From contig NZ_JALPRX010000054.1 in assembly GCF_023223525.1 (NCBI RefSeq), forward strand, positions 1 through 64,000: a DNA stretch of 64,000 nt. Direction: 5' to 3'. The stretch is from Roseomonas acroporae. GTDB lineage: Bacteria > Pseudomonadota > Alphaproteobacteria > Acetobacterales > Acetobacteraceae. This document shows positions 15,887 through 23,211 of this stretch, one piece after another. The first letter of the stretch is position 1. Every line of letters begins with the position of its first letter. The translations under genes were made by a program, and so were the position numbers. The notes below the pieces were generated by a model. It was not told the DNA's origin and made no database searches. It was given only the letters and a program-made list of their open reading frames with translations.

Positions 15887-16113
15887 GGCGCGCTCGCGGG
15901 GGCGGGGTGGGCGTCAGCGGGCGGGTACAGGTCCGGCCGCAGTTCGTGGCGGGTGACCTTGCCGCCGGTGGCACGCTCGACGGCGAGGACCCGCTCGGCA
16001 GGCACCCTCCGCACCCGCCACTTGAAGACGCTGGAGGGCTTCACGCCAACCAGATCCGCGAGCTTGGTCAGCCCGCCAGCCAGTTCGATCGCGCGTTCAG
16101 CGGCCGTGTCCAT
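15883..16113 (-). CDS. YdaS/Cro-like transcriptional regulator (76 aa)
   Basis: The ATG at 16113 gives AIELAGGLTKLADLVGVKPSSVF, then RVPAERVLAVERATGG and TRHELRPDLYP, the full YdaS-antitoxin / Cro helix-turn-helix family signature. It diverges from the repressor gene at 16205 across 91 bases packed with TTAGCC/GGCTAA half-sites. By analogy with lambda-like switches it is the Cro-side repressor for lytic commitment. It is coupled to the GIY-YIG gene downstream. Confidence 0.85.
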   Translation of the reverse strand: MDTAAERAIELAGGLTKLADLVGVKPSSVFKWRVRRVPAERVLAVERATGGKVTRHELRPDLYPPADAHPAPASAP

Positions 16114-16118
16114 GCCTG

Positions 16119-16187
16119 CATGTAGCCATAAGCTAAGACACATCGCAATGGCTAACTTAGCCACAAGCCATGCGCCCTAGGCTAAAG
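16119..16187. promoter_or_regulatory. Immunity operator region (GGCTAA/TTAGCC half-sites)
   Basis: Three sites of one sequence family lie between the divergent regulators: TAGC-N5-GCTA at 16123-16135, a perfect 15-bp palindrome TGGCTAACTTAGCCA at 16149-16163, and a GGCTAA half-site at 16180-16185 next to CCTAGG. This is the spacing and redundancy expected of O_R-type operators for the repressor and Cro-like protein. Binding is inferred. A matching cluster follows the repressor gene. Confidence 0.65.
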
Positions 16188-16204
16188 GCGAGTAGGATGC
16201 TGGC

Positions 16205-16834
16205 ATGACACTAGGCCAGAAGCTGAAAGACCTCCGAAACCGCGCCGGGATTGGGCAGGCTGAGGTTGCCGCTGAAATGGGAGTGTCCACGCCCACTGTC
16301 AGTGAGTGGGAGAACGGGAAGAAGAACCCCAGCAGCGGAAAACTCGCCGCGCTTGCTATTTTCTACTCGGTTTCCACAGACTACCTACTTGGTAATGAAG
16401 AGTTGCCTCCAGGCGATAAAGACAAAAAGTTGTTTGTTAGACGCCGAGGAGAAGTAGGAAACCTCGGCGCGTCGATGCGAGAAAGCCGATATCTCGTAAA
16501 CGAAATCGAAACATTGATGAAAGAGCTTGGAGAGGACAATGACAACTTAAAACGGCTGTTGGAATTGAGAAAGAATATGCTCGATAACGCCAAAGAATTG
16601 ATTGACACGCAAAATAAGTGGATCGACCAATCTAAAAAACGATCGGAAGTTTTGCAAAACGATGCGACAGTTTTTGCAAAAGCTCTGAGAGAGCTGCTTT
16701 CCAGACCAGAAGTGCGCTCGCAAGTCCTTGCGGGAGGTGAGGCAGAGGCATGGAGCGACATTGAGCATCGCGTCCGGCTGTTCCTCCACCGTGAGGCCGG
16801 CGAGGACGACGATGCAAGCTCAGTCTCAGGCTAA
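16205..16834 (+). CDS. CI-position repressor: XRE helix-turn-helix plus coiled coil, no S24 peptidase
   Basis: Residues 1-65 are a classic XRE domain (LGQKLKDLRNRAGIGQAEVA, VSTPTVSEWENG, STDYLLGN). Residues about 85-165 are Leu/Glu/Lys/Asn heptad-rich and predicted coiled coil; there is no Ala-Gly cleavage site or Ser-Lys pair, so it lacks the LexA/S24 self-cleavage domain of lambda CI. AGGA lies 7 bases before the ATG. The middle (about 16340-16730) is visibly AT-richer than all neighbours, suggesting separate acquisition. It should hold the prophage silent, and its relief probably depends on the antirepressor downstream. Confidence 0.85.
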   Translation: MTLGQKLKDLRNRAGIGQAEVAAEMGVSTPTVSEWENGKKNPSSGKLAALAIFYSVSTDYLLGNEELPPGDKDKKLFVRRRGEVGNLGASMRESRYLVNEIETLMKELGEDNDNLKRLLELRKNMLDNAKELIDTQNKWIDQSKKRSEVLQNDATVFAKALRELLSRPEVRSQVLAGGEAEAWSDIEHRVRLFLHREAGEDDDASSVSG

Positions 16835-16860
16835 TTTTAGCTTGCAGTGAATTTAGCTTA
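16829..16860. promoter_or_regulatory. Second operator-like cluster before the antirepressor operon
   Basis: Half-sites of the same family recur here: GGCTAA at 16829-16834 (overlapping the repressor stop), and TTAGCT at 16837-16842 and 16854-16859. They lie 45-75 bases before the antirepressor GTG at 16904. The repressor would thus control the antirepressor/integrase operon from its own operator. The match is seen in sequence; binding is inferred. Confidence 0.5.
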
Positions 16861-16903
16861 AGGCCAATACTCCCCTCCGCACCCCCAGTGTGGAGGCCCA
16901 CCC

Positions 16904-17725
16904 GTGGACACCCCGTCCGCCCCCGCCTACCCCGCCCAGCCTGATCCCGCCGGCCCGGCGACCGCCCTGGAGCCCATCGTGCGCGAGCACGACGGCGCCG
17001 CCTGGGCGGACAGCCGGGACGTGGCGGCCGGTTTCCGGAAGCTGCACAAGGACGTCCTGAAGGCGTACCGGAACCTCGCCTGCTCGGAGGAATTCCGCCG
17101 GCGCAATTTTGCGCCGTTCTATATCAAGGACTTGACCGGCGAGAGCCTGTCCCACGTCCGCATGACCAAGAACGGCTTCGCCTTCCTGGCGCTGGGCTTC
17201 ACCGGCGCCGAGGCGGCGGCCTTCAAGGAGGCGTACATCACCCGGTTCGACGCGATGGAGGCCGAGTTGCGCGGCCGGCCTGCGGTGGACCCGGTCGCGG
17301 CGCTGAACGATCCCACGCAGCTCCGGAACCTGCTGCTCGGCTACAGCGAGCGCATGATCGCGCTGGAAGCGAAGGTCGAGGCCGACAAGCCCAAGGCCGC
17401 CTTCTACGACCGCTTCGTCAACGCCGATGGCAACTACGGCTTGCAGAACGCGGCGCGAGTGCTGGGTCAGCCGCCCAACAAGTTCGTCCAGCACCTCAAG
17501 GGCGACGGCTACCTCTTCTACCAGGGCGGCTCGCTGGTGCCGAAGGTCCAGTACCGCAAGTACTTCGACGTGAAGTGCACGATGGTCGATGACAAGGCGC
17601 GCTACCAGACCTTCATCACGCCGCTCGGCATGCAGTACTTCGCGCGCAAGTTCGGTGTGGATCGGCTGCCGCTCTGCGACGAGCAGGCGCAGCGCGTGCA
17701 CTTCGCTGGCGAGGAGGCGCACTGA
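16904..17725 (+). CDS. Phage antirepressor, Rha family N-terminus with KilAC C-terminus
   Basis: The 273-residue protein has two domains. Residues about 34-118 match the Rha domain (DSRDVAAGFRKLHKDVLKAY, then NFAPFYIKD, VRMTKNGFAFLALGFTG and AFKEAYITRFDAME). Residues about 160-260 match a KilAC/ANT domain (KAAFYDRFVNADGNYGLQNA, ARVLGQPPNKFVQHLK, then ITPLGMQYFARKFG). Such proteins inactivate phage repressors by direct contact. The start is GTG. It is the first gene of the overlapping operon that reaches the integrase, immediately behind the second operator cluster. Confidence 0.9.
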   Translation: MDTPSAPAYPAQPDPAGPATALEPIVREHDGAAWADSRDVAAGFRKLHKDVLKAYRNLACSEEFRRRNFAPFYIKDLTGESLSHVRMTKNGFAFLALGFTGAEAAAFKEAYITRFDAMEAELRGRPAVDPVAALNDPTQLRNLLLGYSERMIALEAKVEADKPKAAFYDRFVNADGNYGLQNAARVLGQPPNKFVQHLKGDGYLFYQGGSLVPKVQYRKYFDVKCTMVDDKARYQTFITPLGMQYFARKFGVDRLPLCDEQAQRVHFAGEEAH

Positions 17726-17940
17726 TGCCCGAGCCCGTGCCCATCTCCTATGAGACGTTCGTCGCGGACGAGGTCGGCCAGTACCGCGCCACACCTTCCG
17801 CTCTCGCGGCCGGCTTCATGATCGAGCAGGACGTGGTTGTCCCGATGCCCGACGGGTCGAAGCTCTACACCACGCGCGTGCTGATGACGCAGAAGGGCTT
17901 GGCGCACTTCAAGGCGCTGCTGGCGGAGGATGCACGGTGA
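17725..17940 (+). CDS. Small protein resembling an antirepressor C-terminus (71 aa)
   Basis: ATG overlaps the antirepressor stop (TGATG). The protein ends YTTRVLMTQKGLAHFKALLAE, a strand plus helix like the last element of KilAC domains (compare ITPLGMQYFARKFG in the gene before it). It could be a regulator fragment or a partner of the antirepressor; this is inference. The first 35 residues have no recognised motif. Confidence 0.55.
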   Translation: MPEPVPISYETFVADEVGQYRATPSALAAGFMIEQDVVVPMPDGSKLYTTRVLMTQKGLAHFKALLAEDAR

Positions 17941-19151
17941 TGGCGACCCTCAAGGCGGCCGCGCGCCGCTCCCGCAAGGCCGAGGTCGCGGTGGCGACCG
18001 GCACCTTCACCACCCCGCCGCCGGCCGCCGAGGCGCCGGCCAGCGAGCCGCGCCACTACCTCGACCGGATCGCCGAGGCGGCGACGGCGACGGACCTGAT
18101 GGGCATCTGCGCCGCCCTACGCCGCATGGAGCGGTTCCGGCACGAGCCGGCCTGGCTGGACGGCGGCACCGACGAGGAAGGCGATGCCTGGAACAACGCC
18201 GAGGAGCTGCTGCTCGATCGGCTCTCCAAGCTGCCCATCATCACGCCGACGCAGGCCCGCACGGTGCTGAACCTCGGCCTCGACTGGTTCTTCGAGATCA
18301 AGGATGCACCGGCGGCGGAACACCTGAACTACCCCGACCCCGCCCGCATCTACGACGTCATCAAGCACGCGCGCGACGCGCTGACCGCGACGGCGCGCCA
18401 GCCCGACCCCGCCTCCTCCGGCCACGTCGCCATGCTGGCCGAGCTGCGCGCGATCCAGGCCCGGCAGGATCTCTGGAACGACGACAAGCTGCCGGAAGCC
18501 GAGGGGCAGGCGGACTACGAGGCGTGGTGGCGGGTGGTCAAGCGCGCCATCGCGACGCCGCCCACGACGCAGGCCGACGTGGTGGCGATGGCCCACATGT
18601 TCCCGATCGTGCTGGATAGCGTGAAGGGGCCGACCCTGGACCCGCAGGAAGCCTTCGCCCTCACGCTGGTCAACGGCATCATCGGCGGCGCCGCACCCGC
18701 GCCGGCCCGGCCTGCCAAGCCCTGCCCGGTGGAGGCGCTGGGGCGGGAGTGGAAGCGGCTGGACGATGCGGTCGCCGGAGAATGGGACGCGGGAAACGAC
18801 GACGATCCCCGGCACGATCGCGACCGCCGCATCCTGCTCTCCCGCATGCTCGCCGCCGAGAACGAGACAACGTGGCAGCGAGCGCGGACCCCGCTGGGCG
18901 CGCTGTTCCAGGCCATGGTCACCATGTCCCAGGTCCGGAAGCTGGAGGACCTGCGCAACCCCGAGGCCGAGGACGACGCCGAGAAGCTGGTCGAGAGCAT
19001 CGAACGCCTGCTGCAATCCCTGTGCGCGTTCCTGGAGGACAGCTTCAGCGTTTCCAGGCGCGATGTGGGTGTGCAGGCGTTCCTCGACCGCGATCTCGAT
19101 CCGCACGCCCGCATGGCGGCGGCGCTGGCAGAAGCGGAGGGCATGGCGTGA
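17940..19151 (+). CDS. Hypothetical phage protein (403 aa)
   Basis: The ATG at 17940 overlaps the previous TGA; a GTG one codon earlier is equally placed. The protein is Ala/Asp/Arg-rich and almost all helical. It has an AEEL-type Trp-rich region (FRHEPAWLDGGTDEEGDAWN) near 60-80, a second Trp-rich block (YEAWWRVVKRAIATPPTTQ) near 195, and a long acidic helix near 330-370. No catalytic motif, signal or membrane segment is visible. It sits between the antirepressor and integrase sides of the operon. Function unknown. Confidence 0.65.
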   Translation: MATLKAAARRSRKAEVAVATGTFTTPPPAAEAPASEPRHYLDRIAEAATATDLMGICAALRRMERFRHEPAWLDGGTDEEGDAWNNAEELLLDRLSKLPIITPTQARTVLNLGLDWFFEIKDAPAAEHLNYPDPARIYDVIKHARDALTATARQPDPASSGHVAMLAELRAIQARQDLWNDDKLPEAEGQADYEAWWRVVKRAIATPPTTQADVVAMAHMFPIVLDSVKGPTLDPQEAFALTLVNGIIGGAAPAPARPAKPCPVEALGREWKRLDDAVAGEWDAGNDDDPRHDRDRRILLSRMLAAENETTWQRARTPLGALFQAMVTMSQVRKLEDLRNPEAEDDAEKLVESIERLLQSLCAFLEDSFSVSRRDVGVQAFLDRDLDPHARMAAALAEAEGMA

Positions 19152-19399
19152 TGCACATGCCCATCCACATCACCTACACCCCCGCCGACATCGCCGAGAT
19201 GCGCGCCGCCGACGTCATCATGGCGACCTTCCCGGAAGGCGACCACCTCATCCTCAAGGGTGACGACCTGCTCAAGCTGATCGCCGACAGCGGCAAGGCG
19301 ATGGAGACGCGCATCATGCGCGTCCCCTGCCGCAACACCACCGAGGCCGAGATACTGGCGGCGGTGCTCCAGGTCTACTGCCAGGAGCGGGGGCACTGA
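19151..19399 (+). CDS. Hypothetical phage protein (82 aa)
   Basis: This gene lies within a larger spurious frame. The ATG at 19151 overlaps the previous stop as TGATG, and its own stop overlaps the next ATG in the same way. It reads MHMPIHITYTPADIAEMRAA, then FPEGDHLILKGDDLLKLI and TEAEILAAVLQVYCQER. It is probably a small alpha/beta protein; no known family. Coupling on both sides supports expression. Confidence 0.65.
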   Translation: MHMPIHITYTPADIAEMRAADVIMATFPEGDHLILKGDDLLKLIADSGKAMETRIMRVPCRNTTEAEILAAVLQVYCQERGH

Positions 19400-19758
19400 T
19401 GACCTTCCACGGCACCCCACCCGCCCCGGACTGCGGCGCCATCAGCCCCCGCACCGAGGCGCTGCGCCCCGACATCGGCCTGTCGGAGGAGGTGGTCGGC
19501 GCGATCCGGCGCCTGCGCAAGCAGGGGCAGCCAGCGGCCGACATCGCCGCCACCCTGGCCCTGCCGATCGAGGTGGTGGAGCGCGCCATGCTGGCGATGC
19601 GGACCGACCGCCCCGACAGCACGCGCGCCACGCTCAACGTCACCCGCGAGGCGGCGCGCTTCGTCAACGGCGAGCGCGGCCGGCCGGACGAGCCGATCTG
19701 GGCGGTGATGGACCGGCTCGTCGCCGAGCTGATCGAGAGGAGGCGGGCCGGTGTCTGA
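19399..19758 (+). CDS. Prophage paralogue of chromosomal gene at 33557-34006 (119 aa)
   Basis: Residues 18-115 share a clear pattern with the host protein at 33557-34006: TEALRP, then ARRLR-like (AIRRLRKQG), [36 protein letters not shown], and [19 protein letters not shown]. The block IAA...P.EEVE.A looks like a helix-turn-helix, so DNA binding is plausible. No function is known for either protein. It overlaps both neighbours (TGATG at the start, 8 bases at the end). Confidence 0.7.
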   Translation: MTFHGTPPAPDCGAISPRTEALRPDIGLSEEVVGAIRRLRKQGQPAADIAATLALPIEVVERAMLAMRTDRPDSTRATLNVTREAARFVNGERGRPDEPIWAVMDRLVAELIERRRAGV

Positions 19759-20083
19759 GGCCAGGGTGTTTCCGTCGGAAGACGGCACGGCGCGCTTCAT
19801 CTTCTCGTTCGAGGGTGGGGCGCCGGTCCTCCGCTACAACACGGACAAAGGCCATTGGGCTCGGCAGCAGTTCGCCCGGCGCCAGGCGATCGACCTCGCA
19901 TCCTTCCTGCTCGACAGCGCCGAGAAGATGCCAGTTCCAGGAGCAACACTGCACTGCGCGTTCTGCGGCAAGTCGCAGCACGAGGTGCGCAAGCTGATCG
20001 CCGGGCCGGCGGTGTTCATCTGCGACGAGTGCGTGGACCTATGCCACGCCATCGTGGCTAAGGCGGAGGGCGGCGATGGCTGA
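19751..20083 (+). CDS. Stand-alone ClpX-type C4 zinc-finger protein (110 aa)
   Basis: Residues 66-104 read [19 protein letters not shown], then [15 protein letters not shown], nearly the exact zinc-binding domain that starts the ClpX unfoldase, with four Cys in CxxC...CxxC. Residues 1-62 are unlike ClpX and there is no ATPase part. In ClpX this domain dimerises and docks adaptors and lambda O protein. A free copy could steer or block host ClpXP, for example to protect phage proteins; that is inference. The GTG start overlaps the upstream gene by 8 bases and the stop overlaps the excisionase ATG by 8. Confidence 0.85.
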   Translation: MSEARVFPSEDGTARFIFSFEGGAPVLRYNTDKGHWARQQFARRQAIDLASFLLDSAEKMPVPGATLHCAFCGKSQHEVRKLIAGPAVFICDECVDLCHAIVAKAEGGDG

Positions 20084-20438
20084 CGGCGCCCTCACCCACA
20101 AGGAAGTCGCGGAGCGGTTCGCCATCTCGCCGCGCACGCTCCGCGACATGGTTGCCGCCCATCACATCCCAATCCTGCGGATCGGCCGCGCCGTCAGGTA
20201 CGACGCCGTGTCGCTGGCCGCCATGGAGGAGGCATTCAGGTGCCGCTCAAGCTCGTCCGGCGCAAAGGCTCCGCGCTCTGGTACATCCAAGGCACTGTCG
20301 CCGGAACAAGAATTCGCGAAAGCACGGGCATTGCTGATCGAGGCCTCGCGGAAGAGAAGCGAGCCCAGCGCGAAGCCGAACTCTTCCGTGGTGCCGTTTA
20401 CGGGAGCCGCGCGGTCGTCAACTTCTCGAAGGCGGTGA
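20076..20438 (+). CDS. MerR/excisionase-type helix-turn-helix protein
   Basis: Residues 1-50 have [21 protein letters not shown], then [13 protein letters not shown] and LAAMEEAF, the winged-helix layout of phage Xis/MerR DNA-binding proteins. Residues 55-120 are Ser/Arg-rich and disordered, and are encoded over the first 199 bases of the integrase gene in another frame. The position directly before int supports an excisionase directing prophage excision. Confidence 0.75.
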   Translation: MADGALTHKEVAERFAISPRTLRDMVAAHHIPILRIGRAVRYDAVSLAAMEEAFRCRSSSSGAKAPRSGTSKALSPEQEFAKARALLIEASRKRSEPSAKPNSSVVPFTGAARSSTSRRR

Positions 20439-21337
20439 CCTCGTACATGAAGGTCAACAAGCCTTCGCCCGAGACGTCGAAGCTGGTGACCCGCCTGCAC
20501 GGCCTGCTGGGGATGAAGCTGCTCAAGGACATCAAGCAGGAGCAGGTGGACGAGGCGATCGAGGCAATCTGCCCGGGCGCCTCACCGCAGCGGCAGGTCC
20601 GCGCGGTCATCACCCCGCTGACCGCGATCCTCAACCACGCGGCCTACCGGGACTGGTGCGACCCGCCCCGCTTCAAGCGCCCGCCCGGCGCGGCCGGCGA
20701 GAAGCGCACCCGCTGGCTGACCCCCGACGAATACCGGCGCCTCCTGACCTCGGCCTCGCCCCACCTCCAGCCCATGATCGTGTTCATGGCCTGCACCGGG
20801 GCCCGCATGGGGGAGGTGCTGACCCTCCAGTGGCGGGACGTGGATCTGGACCACGGCCGGGCCGTCCTGCGGGACGTGAAGGCCCAGCACGGCGTCCGCC
20901 GGAACCGGCTGTGCGACCTGCCCCCGGCCGCGGTCGAGGCCCTGCGCGGCATCGAGGGGCGGCAGGGCGAGGTGTTCCGCACCGAGGACGGCAAGGCCTA
21001 CTCCGGCAAGGGCGGCCTCGGCAGCCGCGCCAAGAGCGCATGGGCCACCGCCTGCCGGCGCGCCGGGTTCGAAGGCGAGTGGGTGGTGACCCGCTGGGAG
21101 GACGGCACCGTCAGGAACCGGTGGTGGCAGGTCGAGGACGTGACCCCCCACGTCCTGCGGCACACCTGGGCCACCTGGCACTACGCCGTCCATCGCGATC
21201 TGTTGAAGCTCAAGCTGGACGGCGACTGGTCGAGCGTCACCCTGTGCGAGCGGTACGCCAAGCTGGCGCCGGCGGCGATGGCCCCGGCGATCATGCGGTG
21301 CTGGGGTCAGGAGGTCGCGGCGCAGGCGGTCGGTTAG
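20240..21337 (+). CDS. Tyrosine site-specific integrase
   Basis: The 365-residue recombinase has an arm-binding N-terminus (1-60), a SAM-like core-binding domain (61-145) and a catalytic domain with Arg189 (TGARMGEVL), His304/Arg307 (PHVLRHTW), and Tyr339 (CERYA). The usual second His is a Trp (Trp330, GDWSSVT), a substitution tolerated in this family. The start is GTG with GGAGG upstream. The gene ends 99 bases before the tRNA 3' remnant, the normal int-att spacing. It drives integration into that tRNA gene. Confidence 0.93.
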   Translation: MPLKLVRRKGSALWYIQGTVAGTRIRESTGIADRGLAEEKRAQREAELFRGAVYGSRAVVNFSKAVTSYMKVNKPSPETSKLVTRLHGLLGMKLLKDIKQEQVDEAIEAICPGASPQRQVRAVITPLTAILNHAAYRDWCDPPRFKRPPGAAGEKRTRWLTPDEYRRLLTSASPHLQPMIVFMACTGARMGEVLTLQWRDVDLDHGRAVLRDVKAQHGVRRNRLCDLPPAAVEALRGIEGRQGEVFRTEDGKAYSGKGGLGSRAKSAWATACRRAGFEGEWVVTRWEDGTVRNRWWQVEDVTPHVLRHTWATWHYAVHRDLLKLKLDGDWSSVTLCERYAKLAPAAMAPAIMRCWGQEVAAQAVG

Positions 21338-21435
21338 GAGAAAAGACCCATCCCTGACGCATGGGAAATGCCCAACCGAGGCATCCATTTGCCGAGTAAG
21401 TATTTGATTTGCAACGGGAAATAGGTTGACATGGC

Positions 21436-21470
21436 GGGGGTCACAGGTTCAATCCCTGTCGCGCCCACCA
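21436..21470 (+). repeat. Prophage attachment site attR: 3' end of a tRNA gene
   Basis: The sequence from about 21436 carries a tRNA variable loop, a T arm (ACAGG-TTCAATC-CCTGT) and the 3' acceptor strand CGCGCCC with discriminator and CCA. There is no 5' half upstream, so it is not a whole tRNA. The integrase gene ends just before it. The intact tRNA must lie at the other prophage end, left of the window, with a 5' acceptor strand GGGCGCG. The anticodon cannot be read here. Confidence 0.8.
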
Positions 21471-21631
21471 ATCCTCCCATGCTGGCAGGATTGGGGCCCG
21501 GCCCGGCGGAACGCACGCCTCATCGCAGCCCGATCCACCGGCTCCACCCGCACGCAGGGCGCCTCGCCCCTTCGCGAGGTCCTGGCCGGCGCTTCGGGAG
21601 GCGTCGCCGGACAACGCCGCGGGCCCGGAAC

Positions 21632-23107
21632 TCAGACGGCCGCCGCGAGCGCGCCCGGCAGCGCCCCGATCACGTCCTCGGCCAGCATCCCATGCTGGTC
21701 GCAACGCCTGGCGGCGGCGCCGTGCAGCCAGACGGCGGCGGCCGCCGCCTCGAAGGGCGGCATGCCCTGCGCGAGCAGGCTGCCGGCGATCCCGGCCAGC
21801 ACGTCGCCCGTGCCGGCGGTGGCGAGGCTCGGCGGCGCGTCGGCGTTGATCGCGGCGCGGCCATCCGGCGCCGCGATCACCGTGTCCGGCCCCTTCAGCA
21901 CCAGCACCCCGCCGAAGGCGGCCGCGGCACGGCGCGCGGCCGCCAGCCGGTCCTCGCCCGCCTCCCCGAACACGCGGGCGAACTCGCCGGCATGCGGCGT
22001 GGCGATGGCGACGCCGCGCAGCCCGGCCGGATCGCCCGCGCAGGCGGTGAGCGCACCGGCATCGGCCACCACGGCGCGGCCGGCCTCGACCAGTTGCCGC
22101 AGCGCGGCGCGCGTGGCGGGCGCCGGCGGCAGGCCGGGGCCGATCACCCAGGCGTGGCGGCGCTCGTCGGCGAGCAGTTCGCCGATCCCCTCCTCCACCA
22201 CGATCGTGCCGGGCAGGTCGTTCCGGTACACGGCGGCGGCGGCCGCATCGGGCGCCGCGATGGTGGCGAGCCCCACGCCGGCGCGGCGGGCGGCGCCGGC
22301 GACCAGCCGCGCGGCGCCGGTCATGCCGTCGCTGCCGACGATCGTCAGGTGGCCGCGCCGGTACTTGTGCGATTCGGCCGTCAACGCGGGGAGACGCCAC
22401 AGGCCGGGCCGGTTCTCGCCTGGCCGGTTCTCGCCCGGCCGGTTCTCGCCCGGCCAATTCTCGAAGGTGCGCGGCGCGATCGGGCCGAGCACGGCGTCGG
22501 GCAGGCCGATATCGGCCAGCACCACCTCGCCGCACAGGTCGCGGCCGGGCAGCAGCAGGTGGCCGGGCTTGCGCCGGAAGAAGGTCACGGTGACGGCGGC
22601 CTGCGGCGCGAAGCCGCGCACGGCGCCGTTGGCGCCGTCGACGCCCGAGGGCACGTCCACCGCCAGCAGCGGGGCGCGGACGGCGCGCAGCACGGCCTCC
22701 ACCTCGGGATCGAGGGCGCGGGAGAGGCCAGCGCCGAACACCGCGTCGATCACGAGGCCGGCGCGCGCGGCGAGCGCCGGCGTCGGCGCCACCACCGGGC
22801 CGCCCCAGCGCGAGGCCGCCACGGCCGCGTCGCTGCCGGGGCGCGGCGGGCCGAAGGCCGCGACCGTGACCGGCCATCCGCGCCCCTCCAGCAGCCGCGC
22901 CGCCACGTAGCCGTCGCCGCCGTTGTTGCCGGGGCCGGCGAGGACCAGCGCGCGGCAGGGCCGGAAGCGGCAGGCCGCCCGCGCCACCGCCGCCCCCGCC
23001 GCCTCCATCAGCCCGATCCCGGAACGGCCCGCGGCGATCGCCGCGCGGTCCGCCTCCGCCATCTCCGCGGGCGTCAGCAGCGCATGGGGCAGGATCGCTT
23101 CGGGCAT
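21632..23107 (-). CDS. nnrD: Bifunctional NAD(P)H-hydrate epimerase / dehydratase
   Basis: The 491-residue enzyme repairs hydrated NAD(P)H. The N-terminal epimerase domain (1-210) has GPGNNGGDGYVAARLL at 58-73 and VDVPSGVDG near 150. The C-terminal ADP/ATP-dependent dehydratase (about 240-491) has HKYRRGHLTIVGSDG and the AGTGDVLAG motif near 430. The ATG at 23107 gives the usual MPEAILP-like start. Between the domains is a tandem PGENR repeat (codons in 22411-22455), an unusual addition. It diverges from the ParA-like gene. Confidence 0.93.
   Translation of the reverse strand: MPEAILPHALLTPAEMAEADRAAIAAGRSGIGLMEAAGAAVARAACRFRPCRALVLAGPGNNGGDGYVAARLLEGRGWPVTVAAFGPPRPGSDAAVAASRWGGPVVAPTPALAARAGLVIDAVFGAGLSRALDPEVEAVLRAVRAPLLAVDVPSGVDGANGAVRGFAPQAAVTVTFFRRKPGHLLLPGRDLCGEVVLADIGLPDAVLGPIAPRTFENWPGENRPGENRPGENRPGLWRLPALTAESHKYRRGHLTIVGSDGMTGAARLVAGAARRAGVGLATIAAPDAAAAAVYRNDLPGTIVVEEGIGELLADERRHAWVIGPGLPPAPATRAALRQLVEAGRAVVADAGALTACAGDPAGLRGVAIATPHAGEFARVFGEAGEDRLAAARRAAAAFGGVLVLKGPDTVIAAPDGRAAINADAPPSLATAGTGDVLAGIAGSLLAQGMPPFEAAAAAVWLHGAAARRCDQHGMLAEDVIGALPGALAAAV
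22411..22455. repeat. 15-bp tandem repeat inside nnrD
   Basis: Three near-identical 15-base units (GGTTCTCGCC[T/C]GGCC) encode a repeated pentapeptide Pro-Gly-Glu-Asn-Arg in the linker between the two NnrD domains. The last unit fades into GGTTCTCGAA-like sequence. The unit length keeps the frame open. Confidence 0.85.
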
Positions 23108-23211
23108 CGGGCGCGCTCTCCGTTCCCCGGGCCGGAAGCGGGCCTGGGGCGGCGACCATACGCCGATTGGCTGGTACGGTTGCGCCGCGAACCGGGGAAC
23201 TGAGGTGGGGC

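Noticed and set aside
21334-21516. Minus-strand ORF with ATGIEPVTP near the attR site
   Set aside because: Same artefact: it reads the tRNA 3' remnant backwards and has no ribosome site or family.
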